Source: Oscillospiraceae bacterium
Lineage (GTDB): Bacteria > Bacillota > Clostridia > Oscillospirales > CAG-272
Reading direction: 5' to 3'
Assembly (NCBI GenBank): GCA_015063655.1
Contig: SVTU01000026.1
Span: forward strand, 1,645 to 13,714
Length of the DNA stretch: 12,070 bases
A program made the position numbers and the translations under genes. Under the pieces are notes generated by a model. It made no database searches and had not been told where the DNA came from. It worked only from the letters and a program-made list of their open reading frames with translations. This document shows, piece after piece, positions 1 to 6,716 of the stretch; within the stretch, counting starts at the first letter, position 1; the number at the start of each line of letters is the position of its first letter.

Positions 1-6
1 GGATTG

Positions 7-15
7 TGGTATACT
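7..15 (+). promoter_or_regulatory. Extended -10 promoter element for the DUF4317 operon
   Basis: TGG followed by TATACT fits the extended -10 form TGnTATAAT with one mismatch. It lies 33 bases before the chosen start codon, leaving room for a short leader with the GGAG at 35-38. Any -35 element would fall outside the window. A second TATAAT (26-31) lies too close to the ribosome binding site to be the main -10. Confidence 0.5.
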
Positions 16-47
16 GTTTATATCGTATAATCTTGGAGTATGCACAT

Positions 48-1178
48 ATGAATGAAAAAGAAATTGCAGAGATACGCCGCCGCTTCCGCCCCGAAAAAAG
101 CAGCATCGGGCGTGTGAGGGGCTGCTTTGTGAACACGGAAAAAACGGTCATTTCCGAGTTTGACCTATCCCTTGCTTCCTTGCACGAGGAGGAGCATGCG
201 GAGATATTGAAGACCCTGCGTAAGATTTACAGCGGAGCGATCGGAAAGAACCTGACGGATATTGAATTCTCCACCGCACAGGTCACGTCCTCTCCCGAGC
301 ATGCCTTGCTTTGCGCCTTGCGCCAAAGCGAGCTTCGTGACGGTGAGGCTGTCAAGCGGCTGTATGAAACGATCATTTCGTCCTTGGAGCTTGAGGATAA
401 TTATTTGATCATGCTGGCCTATGATTGCTACGACGTGCCCGCCTTCGGCAAGGACGGCGAGGAGCTGGACGACAGCACGGAGAGCTTCCGCTATTTCGTG
501 TGCGCCGTTTGCCCCATCAAGACACCGAAGAGCAAGCTTGAATACGTCATTCACGAGGGTCTGTTCCGTGCTGTGGATACCAAAACCGTGGTGGGTGCTC
601 CTGCTCTTGGCTTTATGTTTCCTGCCTTTGATGACAGAACGGCCAATATTTACAAGGCGTTGTATTATACGGGAAGCACGGCCGATAATTACCCCGCCGT
701 GGCCGATGCCTTGTTTTCCTCAACGCTTCCCATGTCTGCCGACGAGCAGAAGGCGACCTTTGATGATGTTCTTGAGCAAACGGTGGCACAGACCTGCAAT
801 CTTCGTGTGGTGCGTTCCCTCTATCAGCAGGTTGGCGAGATGGTGGCCGAGCATAAGGAGAGCAAGGAGGAGGAGCCTCTCACGCTCTCACGCAACGACG
901 TACATAACATGCTGGAGCATGGCGGCGTGAGCGAGGAGAAGCTTCAACGCTTTGATGAAAAATTTGACGATGCCTTTGGTAAGGATGCAAGGCTTTCTCC
1001 CGTCAATCTGGTGCCGAGTCGTAGCTTTGAGGTCAGAACACCCGACGTGGTGATCAAGGTCAATCCCGAGCGAAGCGATCTTGTGCGCACCCGTGTGATC
1101 GACGGCGTGAAATATATCATGATATGCGCTGATGAGGACATTGAGGTCAACGGCGTGAGTATTCATATTGAAGAATAA
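48..1178 (+). CDS. DUF4317 family protein
   Basis: A 376-residue soluble protein with no signal peptide or membrane segment. Its N-terminus (MNEKEIAEIRRRFRP, then RVRGCFVN and a stretch on FDLSLASLHEEE) is characteristic of the DUF4317 family, found mainly in Clostridia and of unknown function; the length is close to the family norm as I recall it. An in-frame ATG exists at 6, but the start at 48 is preferred: GGAG at 35-38 gives a 9-base spacing, and the family signature begins exactly there. It is the first gene of a four-gene run, 26 bases ahead of plsY. The C-terminal part (around residues 325-375) is rich in beta-forming residues and may be a small separate domain. No catalytic motif is recognisable, so no function is proposed. 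Confidence 0.85.
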   Translation: MNEKEIAEIRRRFRPEKSSIGRVRGCFVNTEKTVISEFDLSLASLHEEEHAEILKTLRKIYSGAIGKNLTDIEFSTAQVTSSPEHALLCALRQSELRDGEAVKRLYETIISSLELEDNYLIMLAYDCYDVPAFGKDGEELDDSTESFRYFVCAVCPIKTPKSKLEYVIHEGLFRAVDTKTVVGAPALGFMFPAFDDRTANIYKALYYTGSTADNYPAVADALFSSTLPMSADEQKATFDDVLEQTVAQTCNLRVVRSLYQQVGEMVAEHKESKEEEPLTLSRNDVHNMLEHGGVSEEKLQRFDEKFDDAFGKDARLSPVNLVPSRSFEVRTPDVVIKVNPERSDLVRTRVIDGVKYIMICADEDIEVNGVSIHIEE

Positions 1179-1204
1179 GGGCAAAAGGAGAAGGGCAGAA
1201 CGTT

Positions 1205-1939
1205 ATGACGCTGAATGATTTCTTTTCGTACGGCTTTATCGGCACCTACGTGTATAAGCACACCGATTTTAGCGAGTGGTGGCATATGGGCCTTATCGTG
1301 CTTGGCGTGGTGCTTTGCATCATCGTGCCGTACCTCTTGGGTAGTATCAACTTTGCCATTGTGATATCGAAGAGATGGTATGGCAAGGATATTCGTGAGT
1401 TTGGCAGCGGCAATGCGGGCATGACTAACATGATGCGTACCTTTGGCAAGTCTGCCGCAGGCTTTACGCTGCTTGGCGATGCCTTGAAGGCCTTTGTGGC
1501 GGGCTTCTTCGGCTATGCCGTGCTTGGGCAGTACGGTGTGTATATTGCGGGTCTGTTTTGCATTATGGGTCACATCTTTCCCATTTATTACCGCTTCCGA
1601 GGCGGCAAGGGTGTGGTGACGGCTTACGTCAGTATTCTGATGTGCAATCCCTTTGTCTTTTTGATCCTGCTGGTGCTGTTCGTTCTGATCGTGCTTTGCA
1701 CACGCTATATTTCGCTTGGCTCTATCATGTGTATGCTGCTGTATCCCGTTCTGCTTGACCGTATGGAAAAGATCTTTAACGGGGCAACGGGGGCGTACGT
1801 GATCATTGCTATGTTGATTGCGGCACTTGTGATCTTTATGCACCGTGAGAATATTAAGAGACTGCTCAAGGGTCAGGAGAATAAGTTCTCCTTTAAGAAG
1901 AGCGTCAAGACCGAGAACGAAAAGAAAAAGGATGAATGA
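1205..1939 (+). CDS. plsY: Glycerol-3-phosphate acyltransferase PlsY
   Basis: PlsY is an integral membrane enzyme that transfers the acyl group of acyl-phosphate (made by PlsX) to glycerol-3-phosphate, giving lysophosphatidic acid in the first step of phospholipid synthesis. All three family motifs are visible in this 244-residue protein: SGNAGMTN (68-75) for SGNxGATN, GHIFP...FRGGKG (122-136) and HRENIKRLLKGQENK (213-227). GSINFA (46-51) and GDALKA (91-96) also fit. Hydrophobic segments lie near residues 28-52, 85-106, 110-126, 147-168, 170-184 and 197-213. It is longer than the usual ~200 residues because of about 30 extra N-terminal residues and a Lys-rich C-terminal tail. AAGGAG at 1185-1190 and AAGGG at 1191 precede the ATG. 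The start could be further in, but no better ribosome binding site is seen there. The stop overlaps the region where the next gene begins. Confidence 0.95.
   Translation: MTLNDFFSYGFIGTYVYKHTDFSEWWHMGLIVLGVVLCIIVPYLLGSINFAIVISKRWYGKDIREFGSGNAGMTNMMRTFGKSAAGFTLLGDALKAFVAGFFGYAVLGQYGVYIAGLFCIMGHIFPIYYRFRGGKGVVTAYVSILMCNPFVFLILLVLFVLIVLCTRYISLGSIMCMLLYPVLLDRMEKIFNGATGAYVIIAMLIAALVIFMHRENIKRLLKGQENKFSFKKSVKTENEKKKDE
1928..1932 (+). promoter_or_regulatory. Ribosome binding site that decides the methyltransferase start
   Basis: AAGGA lies at the very end of plsY. It is 11 bases before the ATG at 1944 but touches the alternative ATG at 1932, so the start at 1944 is preferred. Coupling to plsY translation is likely, because the plsY stop (1937-1939) sits between the two. 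Confidence 0.4.
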
Positions 1940-1943
1940 GACG

Positions 1944-3149
1944 ATGAAGCAAACATCCATGGAGGAGTGCATTGAGCTGTTGCTTCTCTCTGCCAAGGAC
2001 TCCCGTCTCTCCAAGGCGGTGTTCTCAAAGCCTCTGTCACGTGACGTTAAGAAAACGGTGCTGACGGTGCGCATGATCAAGGGTGAGCGCATGCTTCAAG
2101 CCGAGACCTTCACCACCGACAACAAGGCGTATCACAAAAATATACCTCTTTGCGAGGCCGCTGACGTGCTTGTTGAGCTGATGGCAGGCTATGCACAGGT
2201 CAACGTGCTGTGCGAGGGCGCATCAGCCGAGTGGCGTTGCTCCAAATCGGGCACGCAAACGCTCATTGGCGGAGCGAAGCTCCGCTCCGCTCTGGCCGAT
2301 GGCCGCACGGCCGTGGTGGATACGGCAGGGAACAATCTTTCAAAAAAACACATTCTCGACGGCACAGAGCCGTTTCTCAAGATGCTTGGCATCAGTGACG
2401 GAAACGGGCGCATCTATGATAAAAAGCACATGAAGTTCCGTCAGATCAATCGGTTTGTTGAGCTTGTGCGTGACGTGTCCGAGCATCTGCCAAGCAAGGA
2501 GATATATATTTGCGACCTTTGCTGTGGCAAGAGCTATCTGTCCTTTGCCGTGTATCATTACTTTGCCAACGTGCTGGGGCTCACAACGCACATGACGGGC
2601 GTTGACTTAAAGGCGGATGTGGTATCCTATTGCAACGAGGTGGCACAGAAGCTGGGCTTTGAGGGCTTGCACTTTGTGTGCGGCGACGTTGCCGCCTTTG
2701 AGGTAGCGCATAAGCCCGACCTTGTGGTATCCCTGCATGCATGTGACGTTGCGACCGACATTGTGCTGGAAAAGGCTGTGGCATGGCAAACCCCCGTGAT
2801 CCTATCCACGCCGTGCTGTCACCATGAAATGAACCGACTGCTCAACTGCAAGGCACTGTCCTTTGTGTCCGAGCATTCTATGCTTCGCCAAAAGCTGTGC
2901 GATGCCGTGACGGACGCCCTGCGCCTCAAGTGGCTTGGCTCGCATGGCTACCGCACGTCTGCGCTTGAGCTTGTGGAGGATGCGCCGAAGAATATTTTGC
3001 TTCGTGCTGTAAGGCTCCCCGACAACGAGGAGACAAAGCGTGCTATGGAGCGTGCCCGCAGGGAATACGACGAGGCACGCCGCTATTTGTGCGATGACAG
3101 CCGAATTGGGCTTCTCGAAGACGGGCAATCCATGTTTTCAAAATCCTGA
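1944..3149 (+). CDS. Class I SAM-dependent methyltransferase, Methyltransf_32 (PF13679) type
   Basis: A 401-residue cytosolic protein. Residues about 160-360 form a Rossmann-like methyltransferase domain. Motif I is YICDLCCGKSY (188-198), where DLCCGKS stands in for the usual DxGxGxG S-adenosylmethionine loop. GVDLK (219-223) ends in the acidic residue expected to bind the ribose. SLHACDVATD (263-272) and TPCCHHE (289-295) are the hallmark stretches of the branch that includes GSTCD and METTL25. The N-terminal ~150 residues have no recognisable domain. The C-terminus (about 362-385) is a charged helix rich in Arg and Glu. The substrate is unknown; RNA or protein are possible. An alternative ATG at 1932 would add four residues and overlap plsY. 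Cysteine is frequent in the core (CDLCC, HAC, PCC). The next gene follows 21 bases later. The fold assignment is firm; the role is not. Confidence 0.8.
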   Translation: MKQTSMEECIELLLLSAKDSRLSKAVFSKPLSRDVKKTVLTVRMIKGERMLQAETFTTDNKAYHKNIPLCEAADVLVELMAGYAQVNVLCEGASAEWRCSKSGTQTLIGGAKLRSALADGRTAVVDTAGNNLSKKHILDGTEPFLKMLGISDGNGRIYDKKHMKFRQINRFVELVRDVSEHLPSKEIYICDLCCGKSYLSFAVYHYFANVLGLTTHMTGVDLKADVVSYCNEVAQKLGFEGLHFVCGDVAAFEVAHKPDLVVSLHACDVATDIVLEKAVAWQTPVILSTPCCHHEMNRLLNCKALSFVSEHSMLRQKLCDAVTDALRLKWLGSHGYRTSALELVEDAPKNILLRAVRLPDNEETKRAMERARREYDEARRYLCDDSRIGLLEDGQSMFSKS

Positions 3150-3156
3150 ATGTAAA

Positions 3157-3161
3157 GGGGG
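3157..3161 (+). promoter_or_regulatory. Ribosome binding site supporting a GTG start
   Basis: A run of five G inside AAAGGGGGA lies 9 bases before the GTG at 3171. No comparable site precedes the next in-frame ATG (3198), which supports GTG initiation for the FolC-like gene. Confidence 0.5.
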
Positions 3162-3170
3162 ATCGGTGCT

Positions 3171-4508
3171 GTGACGTATCATAATGCACGAAAATATATG
3201 GCCAAAGCACCCGTCTCTTATGATGGGGATAACGGACTTGAGCGGGTGCGCTATGCGCTCAAGCTTTTGGGTCTGCCCCAAAGAAAGCTACGCTATATCC
3301 GCCTTGCCGGCAGCAACGGCAAAACGGTATGCCGTGAGATGCTGACATCGGTGCTGTCTGTTGCCGAGCATACGGTTGGGGCCGTGGCCATGTCGGAGCT
3401 TGATGAGCCGAGAGAGGCTATCACCGTGGGCGGGGAGCCTTTGTCGATCGAGGCATTCTGCGAGGCAGTGGCACGTGTGGCGACGGTTGCCAAGACCATG
3501 CGTCTGCAGGTTGAAGAGGTGAGAGCCAAAGGGACGCATGAGGCGGATAACCGCCAAGACGGCGAGCCTCCGTCCGTCTTGCTTGAGGGGCGTGCTGCCA
3601 CGGGTCTGACAAGGGGAGAGATCCTGCTATGCACGGCATTGCTGGCCTTTGAGCGGGCAGGCTGTGAGCTTTGCTTGATCGAGAGCGGTGAGGACGGATC
3701 GGATGCGTCTTTGCTCTTACCGCCGCCCGAGGGCATTGTGATCTGCGGTGTGATCCCTAAGGATGACCGTGAGGCCTTGGCCCACATGCGCCGCTATATC
3801 GTCCGTGGGGTGGGCGAGATCGTCAGCGCACCGCAGGACAGTGAGGCTTACCGCATGTTGTCGGATGCCTGCGCTTCGGTCAACTGCCGATTGAGCGTTC
3901 CGCTTCGCTCGTCTATGCGCATCACCAAGCTATCCATGCGGCAAACTGAGTTCGTTTACCGTGACGTGACATATACGCTTGGCCTTTGCGGACGCTTTCA
4001 GGTGGTTAACGCCATGACGGTGCTGACGGCACTGACGATGCTTCGCCGTCTTGGCTATGCGATATCGCCCGAGGCAGAGCAGGAGGGCTTGCGCCGTGCC
4101 CGTGCCTGCGGACGGGTTGAGATCATTTCGGTTTCTCCCTTGATCGTGGTGGACTGCACCCACAGAAGGGAAGCCATGCAGGAGGTTTACGACTCCATGG
4201 CGGGCGTGAAGGGCATGACGGGGATGCCCATGATTCTGTGTATGAATCATGCCCCCGAGCTGATGCACGCCCACTGTCAGGCGCTGAAGTCTGCGGGCTT
4301 TGCGGTACAGGAATTGTATACCGTTGAGGCTGAGAACAGCGGACGAGGCGGGCAGGCGGGTGACGTGCCGATCACGTACTTTCGTGATGTTAAGTCACTG
4401 ACCCGTGAGCTGTTTTCTGCCAACCGAGAGCATGCCGTGCTGATCACGGGGCATGCGTCCTTTGCCCTGGCGGTGCGGAAGGCCATATTGAATACACTTG
4501 CGTATTGA
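3171..4508 (+). CDS. Divergent FolC/Mur-ligase-like protein (folylpolyglutamate synthase homologue)
   Basis: FolC enzymes add glutamate to folates using ATP. This 445-residue protein follows the FolC order: a GLERVRYALKLLGLPQ helix (22-37), a P-loop (RLAGSNGKT, 44-52), a central domain with IESGEDGSDAS (170-180), GRFQVVNAMTVLTAL (274-288) for the usual hQ..Na stretch, then CGRVEIIS (313-320) and VVDCTHR (326-332) for GRLEVI and LDGAHN. Several signatures are altered. The P-loop reads GSNGKT instead of GTNGKGS. The SPHL loop is replaced by MSELDEP. The E.G.GG motif is degraded. The conserved His after the central strand (GLDH in typical members) is absent; VICGVIPKDD is found there. DGAHN has become DCTHR. 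A low-complexity insertion occupies about 113-145. ATP binding may persist, but folate ligase activity is uncertain. The start is GTG. It is the last gene of the run, just ahead of a strong terminator. A genuine folC may lie elsewhere in the genome. Confidence 0.7.
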   Translation: MTYHNARKYMAKAPVSYDGDNGLERVRYALKLLGLPQRKLRYIRLAGSNGKTVCREMLTSVLSVAEHTVGAVAMSELDEPREAITVGGEPLSIEAFCEAVARVATVAKTMRLQVEEVRAKGTHEADNRQDGEPPSVLLEGRAATGLTRGEILLCTALLAFERAGCELCLIESGEDGSDASLLLPPPEGIVICGVIPKDDREALAHMRRYIVRGVGEIVSAPQDSEAYRMLSDACASVNCRLSVPLRSSMRITKLSMRQTEFVYRDVTYTLGLCGRFQVVNAMTVLTALTMLRRLGYAISPEAEQEGLRRARACGRVEIISVSPLIVVDCTHRREAMQEVYDSMAGVKGMTGMPMILCMNHAPELMHAHCQALKSAGFAVQELYTVEAENSGRGGQAGDVPITYFRDVKSLTRELFSANREHAVLITGHASFALAVRKAILNTLAY

Positions 4509-4529
4509 GCGGCCTGACGGTTGCTTGAT

Positions 4530-4580
4530 AAAAAAATTGCGTGATATTCCTTGCGGAATATCACGCAATCTCTGTTTTTG
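4530..4580. terminator. Bidirectional rho-independent terminator
   Basis: A perfect 15-base-pair stem (4536-4550 with 4555-4569) and a TTGC loop lie between two convergent genes. On the plus strand it is followed by TCTGTTTTT. On the minus strand the A run at 4530-4536 gives a T tract. It can end both the FolC-like operon (stop at 4508) and the hprK-epimerase operon (stop at 4589). Confidence 0.92.
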
Positions 4581-4588
4581 ATACGGCT

Positions 4589-5557
4589 TTATGCCCAGCT
4601 GATGGTGCGAGGCTTGTTTTCTTCAATGATAATGCCCTGCAGGAAGGATACGGCCTTGCGCAGGCCCTCGTCCTTGGTCATCAGGCTATCCTCATGCTCA
4701 ATGGAAAGTACACGGTCGTAGCCGCACAGCACGAGATTGGAAACAAGATCACGCCAATAGGATTCACCGTTGCCGTAGCCAACGGTACGGAACACCCAAG
4801 AGCGGTTGATCTCATCGGAATAGTGCTTGGTGTCAAGCACGCCGTTTCTGCCCGTGTTGATGGCATCTACCTTGGTATCCTTGGCATGCACGTGGTAGAT
4901 CGCGCCGCGAAGCTCACGGATAGCGGCGGCAGGATCCATGCCTTGCCAAATGAGGTGAGAGGGGTCGAAGTTTGCACCGATCACGTCACCGACGGCGGCA
5001 CGCAGGCGCAATAGCGTTTCGGGATTGTATACGCAGAAGCCCGGGTGCATCTCAAAGGCAATGCGGGGCACGTTGTGAGCAAGCGCAAAGGCAGCAGTCT
5101 CCTTCCAGTAGGGAATGATCTTTTCATTCCACTGCCAATCAAGGATCTCAAGAAAATCACCCGGCCAAGGGCAGGTCACCCAGTTGGGATATTTAGCACC
5201 CTCGTGGTCACCGGGACAGCCCGAGAAGGTGATAACGGTGTCTACTCCCATTTTTTCGGCAAGCAGAACGGCATTCTTAAAATCGGTATCAAACTGCTTG
5301 GCGATGTGGGCATTGGGATGCAGGGGATTGCCGTGGCAGGCAAGAGCGCATACCGACACGTCGTATTTCTTGAACGTGTTGATAAACTCCTCGTATTTCT
5401 TGGGGGAGGCCAGCAGAGCCTCGGGGTCGCAATGCGCTTTTCCCGGGTATCCACCCGCACCGATCTCCACGGTGTGAACACCGAGACCTGTTAAGATCTG
5501 TAGGGTCTCATCCAGACATTTTTCGCCGTAAAGATTGGCAAGAACGCTTAATTTCAT
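4589..5557 (-). CDS. Sugar phosphate isomerase/epimerase, xylose-isomerase-like TIM barrel
   Basis: A 322-residue cytosolic protein of the PF01261 (AP endonuclease 2/xylose isomerase) superfamily, whose members interconvert or dehydrate sugars, inositols and keto-acids with a divalent metal. The four metal-ligand positions are readable: E169 in AFEMHPGF, D198 in NFDPSHL, H224 in HVHAKD, and E287 in SIEHED. The N-terminal strand (MKLSVLANL) and the VEIGAGGYPG loop (30-39) also fit. The substrate cannot be told; inosose dehydratase, tagatose-type epimerase and uncharacterised oxidoreductase partners are all possible. AGAGGT at about 5566-5571 (minus strand) sits 8 bases before the ATG. It lies 37 bases downstream of hprK with no terminator between them, so the two are probably cotranscribed. 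This points loosely to sugar metabolism. Confidence 0.88.
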   Translation of the reverse strand: MKLSVLANLYGEKCLDETLQILTGLGVHTVEIGAGGYPGKAHCDPEALLASPKKYEEFINTFKKYDVSVCALACHGNPLHPNAHIAKQFDTDFKNAVLLAEKMGVDTVITFSGCPGDHEGAKYPNWVTCPWPGDFLEILDWQWNEKIIPYWKETAAFALAHNVPRIAFEMHPGFCVYNPETLLRLRAAVGDVIGANFDPSHLIWQGMDPAAAIRELRGAIYHVHAKDTKVDAINTGRNGVLDTKHYSDEINRSWVFRTVGYGNGESYWRDLVSNLVLCGYDRVLSIEHEDSLMTKDEGLRKAVSFLQGIIIEENKPRTISWA

Positions 5558-5594
5558 ACTATATACCTCTTTTCTGTATGATCATGTGAAGGAT

Positions 5595-6521
5595 TTATTC
5601 CATGCCTTCCATCAGACGTTTGTTAAATTCCTCGGCGGTGTTGTAGCCCATCTTCTTTTGGCGGTTGTTCATGGCGGCCGTCTCAAGAATGATAGCAAGG
5701 TTTCGCCCAGGGCGCACGGGGATGGTCATCTGCGGGATCTCGATGCCCAAAATATCAATGGTCTCCTCGTCAAGTCCAAACCTATCGTAAATCTTTTCGG
5801 AATCCCACGGCTCAAGATTGATCACAAGGTCGATGCGCTCTGTGGCCTTAACGGCACCCATACCGAACAGACGGCGCACGTCAACGATGCCGATGCCTCT
5901 CAGCTCAATGAAATAGCGGATAAGCTCGGGGGCAGAGCCGACTAAGGTCTTGGCGGAAACACGCTTGATCTCCACTGCATCGTCAGCGATCAGACGGTGG
6001 CCTCGCTTGACCAGCTCAATAGCAGTTTCGCTTTTTCCGATACCGCTGTCACCGAGGATCAGCATACCCTCACCGTAAACCTCCACCAGCACGCCGTGGC
6101 GTGTGATACGAGGCGCAAGGGCGGTATTGAGAGAAGCGATGAGAGCCGCCATAAAGGCACTGGTGCGCTCTGCCGTGCGAAGCAGGGGCACCTCGTGGGC
6201 AGTTGCCATGGCCATCCATTCGTCCGAGAGGGGAAGGCCTGTCGTTACCACAACGGCAACGGGCTTTAGCTTAAAGTAGTTTTCAAGACGGATTTTCCTT
6301 TGTTCTTCGGATAGACCGCTTACGTACGTATGCTCGGCTCTTCCGATGATCTGAATGCGAAACGGCTCAAAGATTTCCATAAAGCCCGTAAGCGTAAGCC
6401 CGGGACGGCTGACCTCGGGGCTGGAGAGCAAGATCTCCTCGGCAGGCTTGGGGAGATAAAGCTCCTCAAGAGAAAATTCGGTTATGATCTGGCTTAGCGG
6501 GATCGTGTATTTCGATTCCAT
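5595..6521 (-). CDS. hprK: HPr kinase/phosphorylase
   Basis: HprK phosphorylates Ser46 of the phosphotransferase protein HPr when glycolytic intermediates are abundant and removes the phosphate when they are scarce. HPr-Ser-P with CcpA drives carbon catabolite repression in Firmicutes. The 308-residue protein has the expected N-terminal domain (1-130), then the catalytic His in TRHGVLVEVYG (H142) and a P-loop GDSGIGKSE (157-165). HRLIADDAVE (175-184), the family signature RGIGIVDVRRLFGMG (208-222) and PVRPGRNLA (268-276) follow. The length is typical and no key residue is missing. AGGAGG at 6529-6534 (minus strand) is a strong ribosome binding site. It is first in a two-gene operon with the TIM-barrel gene, which is not the most familiar hprK partner. 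Confidence 0.97.
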   Translation of the reverse strand: MESKYTIPLSQIITEFSLEELYLPKPAEEILLSSPEVSRPGLTLTGFMEIFEPFRIQIIGRAEHTYVSGLSEEQRKIRLENYFKLKPVAVVVTTGLPLSDEWMAMATAHEVPLLRTAERTSAFMAALIASLNTALAPRITRHGVLVEVYGEGMLILGDSGIGKSETAIELVKRGHRLIADDAVEIKRVSAKTLVGSAPELIRYFIELRGIGIVDVRRLFGMGAVKATERIDLVINLEPWDSEKIYDRFGLDEETIDILGIEIPQMTIPVRPGRNLAIILETAAMNNRQKKMGYNTAEEFNKRLMEGME

Positions 6522-6716
6522 ATGGTTGCCTCCTATTTTAACGTATCGTATTATGATTATAGCATAGTTTTTTCGAAAAGAAAAGAGTTTTTTGAAAATG
6601 AAACCTTTTTTTGTAAAATAACGAGCGAATAGGCTGTTTGTTCATATTTCATACACAATATTGAGATACAATATACATAAGGTAACCGAACAAAAAGTCC
6701 CGAAAGGAAGAACCGT
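6522..6716. other. Divergent intergenic region between hprK and the parvulin lipoprotein
   Basis: The longest non-coding stretch of the window (195 bases) is AT-rich. It holds the hprK extended -10, two similar A/T tracts (6566-6579 and 6586-6598), and the plus-strand leader of the lipoprotein gene with AAAGGA at 6703-6708. A plus-strand -10 such as TACAAT (6667-6672) is possible, but I see no well-spaced -35. No RNA gene or small ORF is evident. Confidence 0.6.
6556..6564 (-). promoter_or_regulatory. Extended -10 promoter for hprK
   Basis: Read on the minus strand, this is TGCTATAAT, a perfect extended -10. The expected -35 position (about 6579-6584) reads TTTTCT, a poor match, which is common for extended -10 promoters. 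Transcription would start near 6549, about 28 bases before the ATG. Confidence 0.65.

Noticed and set aside
26..31. TATAAT box with TTGTGG 16 bases upstream
   Set aside because: The implied transcript start would fall on the ribosome binding site. The extended -10 at 7-15 fits better.
1163..2092. A 309-codon open frame on the minus strand opposite plsY
   Set aside because: It is His- and Lys-rich low-similarity sequence lying over a gene with all PlsY motifs, and has no ribosome binding site. It is a shadow frame.
2269..2285. Perfect 7-base inverted repeat GCGGAGC-GAA-GCTCCGC
   Set aside because: It lies inside the methyltransferase coding sequence (encoding GAKLRS), with no T tract, so it is unlikely to be a terminator or site.
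3293..3787. A 164-codon minus-strand frame opposite the FolC-like gene
   Set aside because: Composition is Ser/Ala/Pro-rich, as expected from the complement of a GC-rich gene, and there is no start signal.
4541..5014. A 157-codon open frame on the plus strand opposite the sugar epimerase
   Set aside because: It begins inside the terminator hairpin and runs antisense to a gene with all four metal ligands. It has no ribosome binding site.
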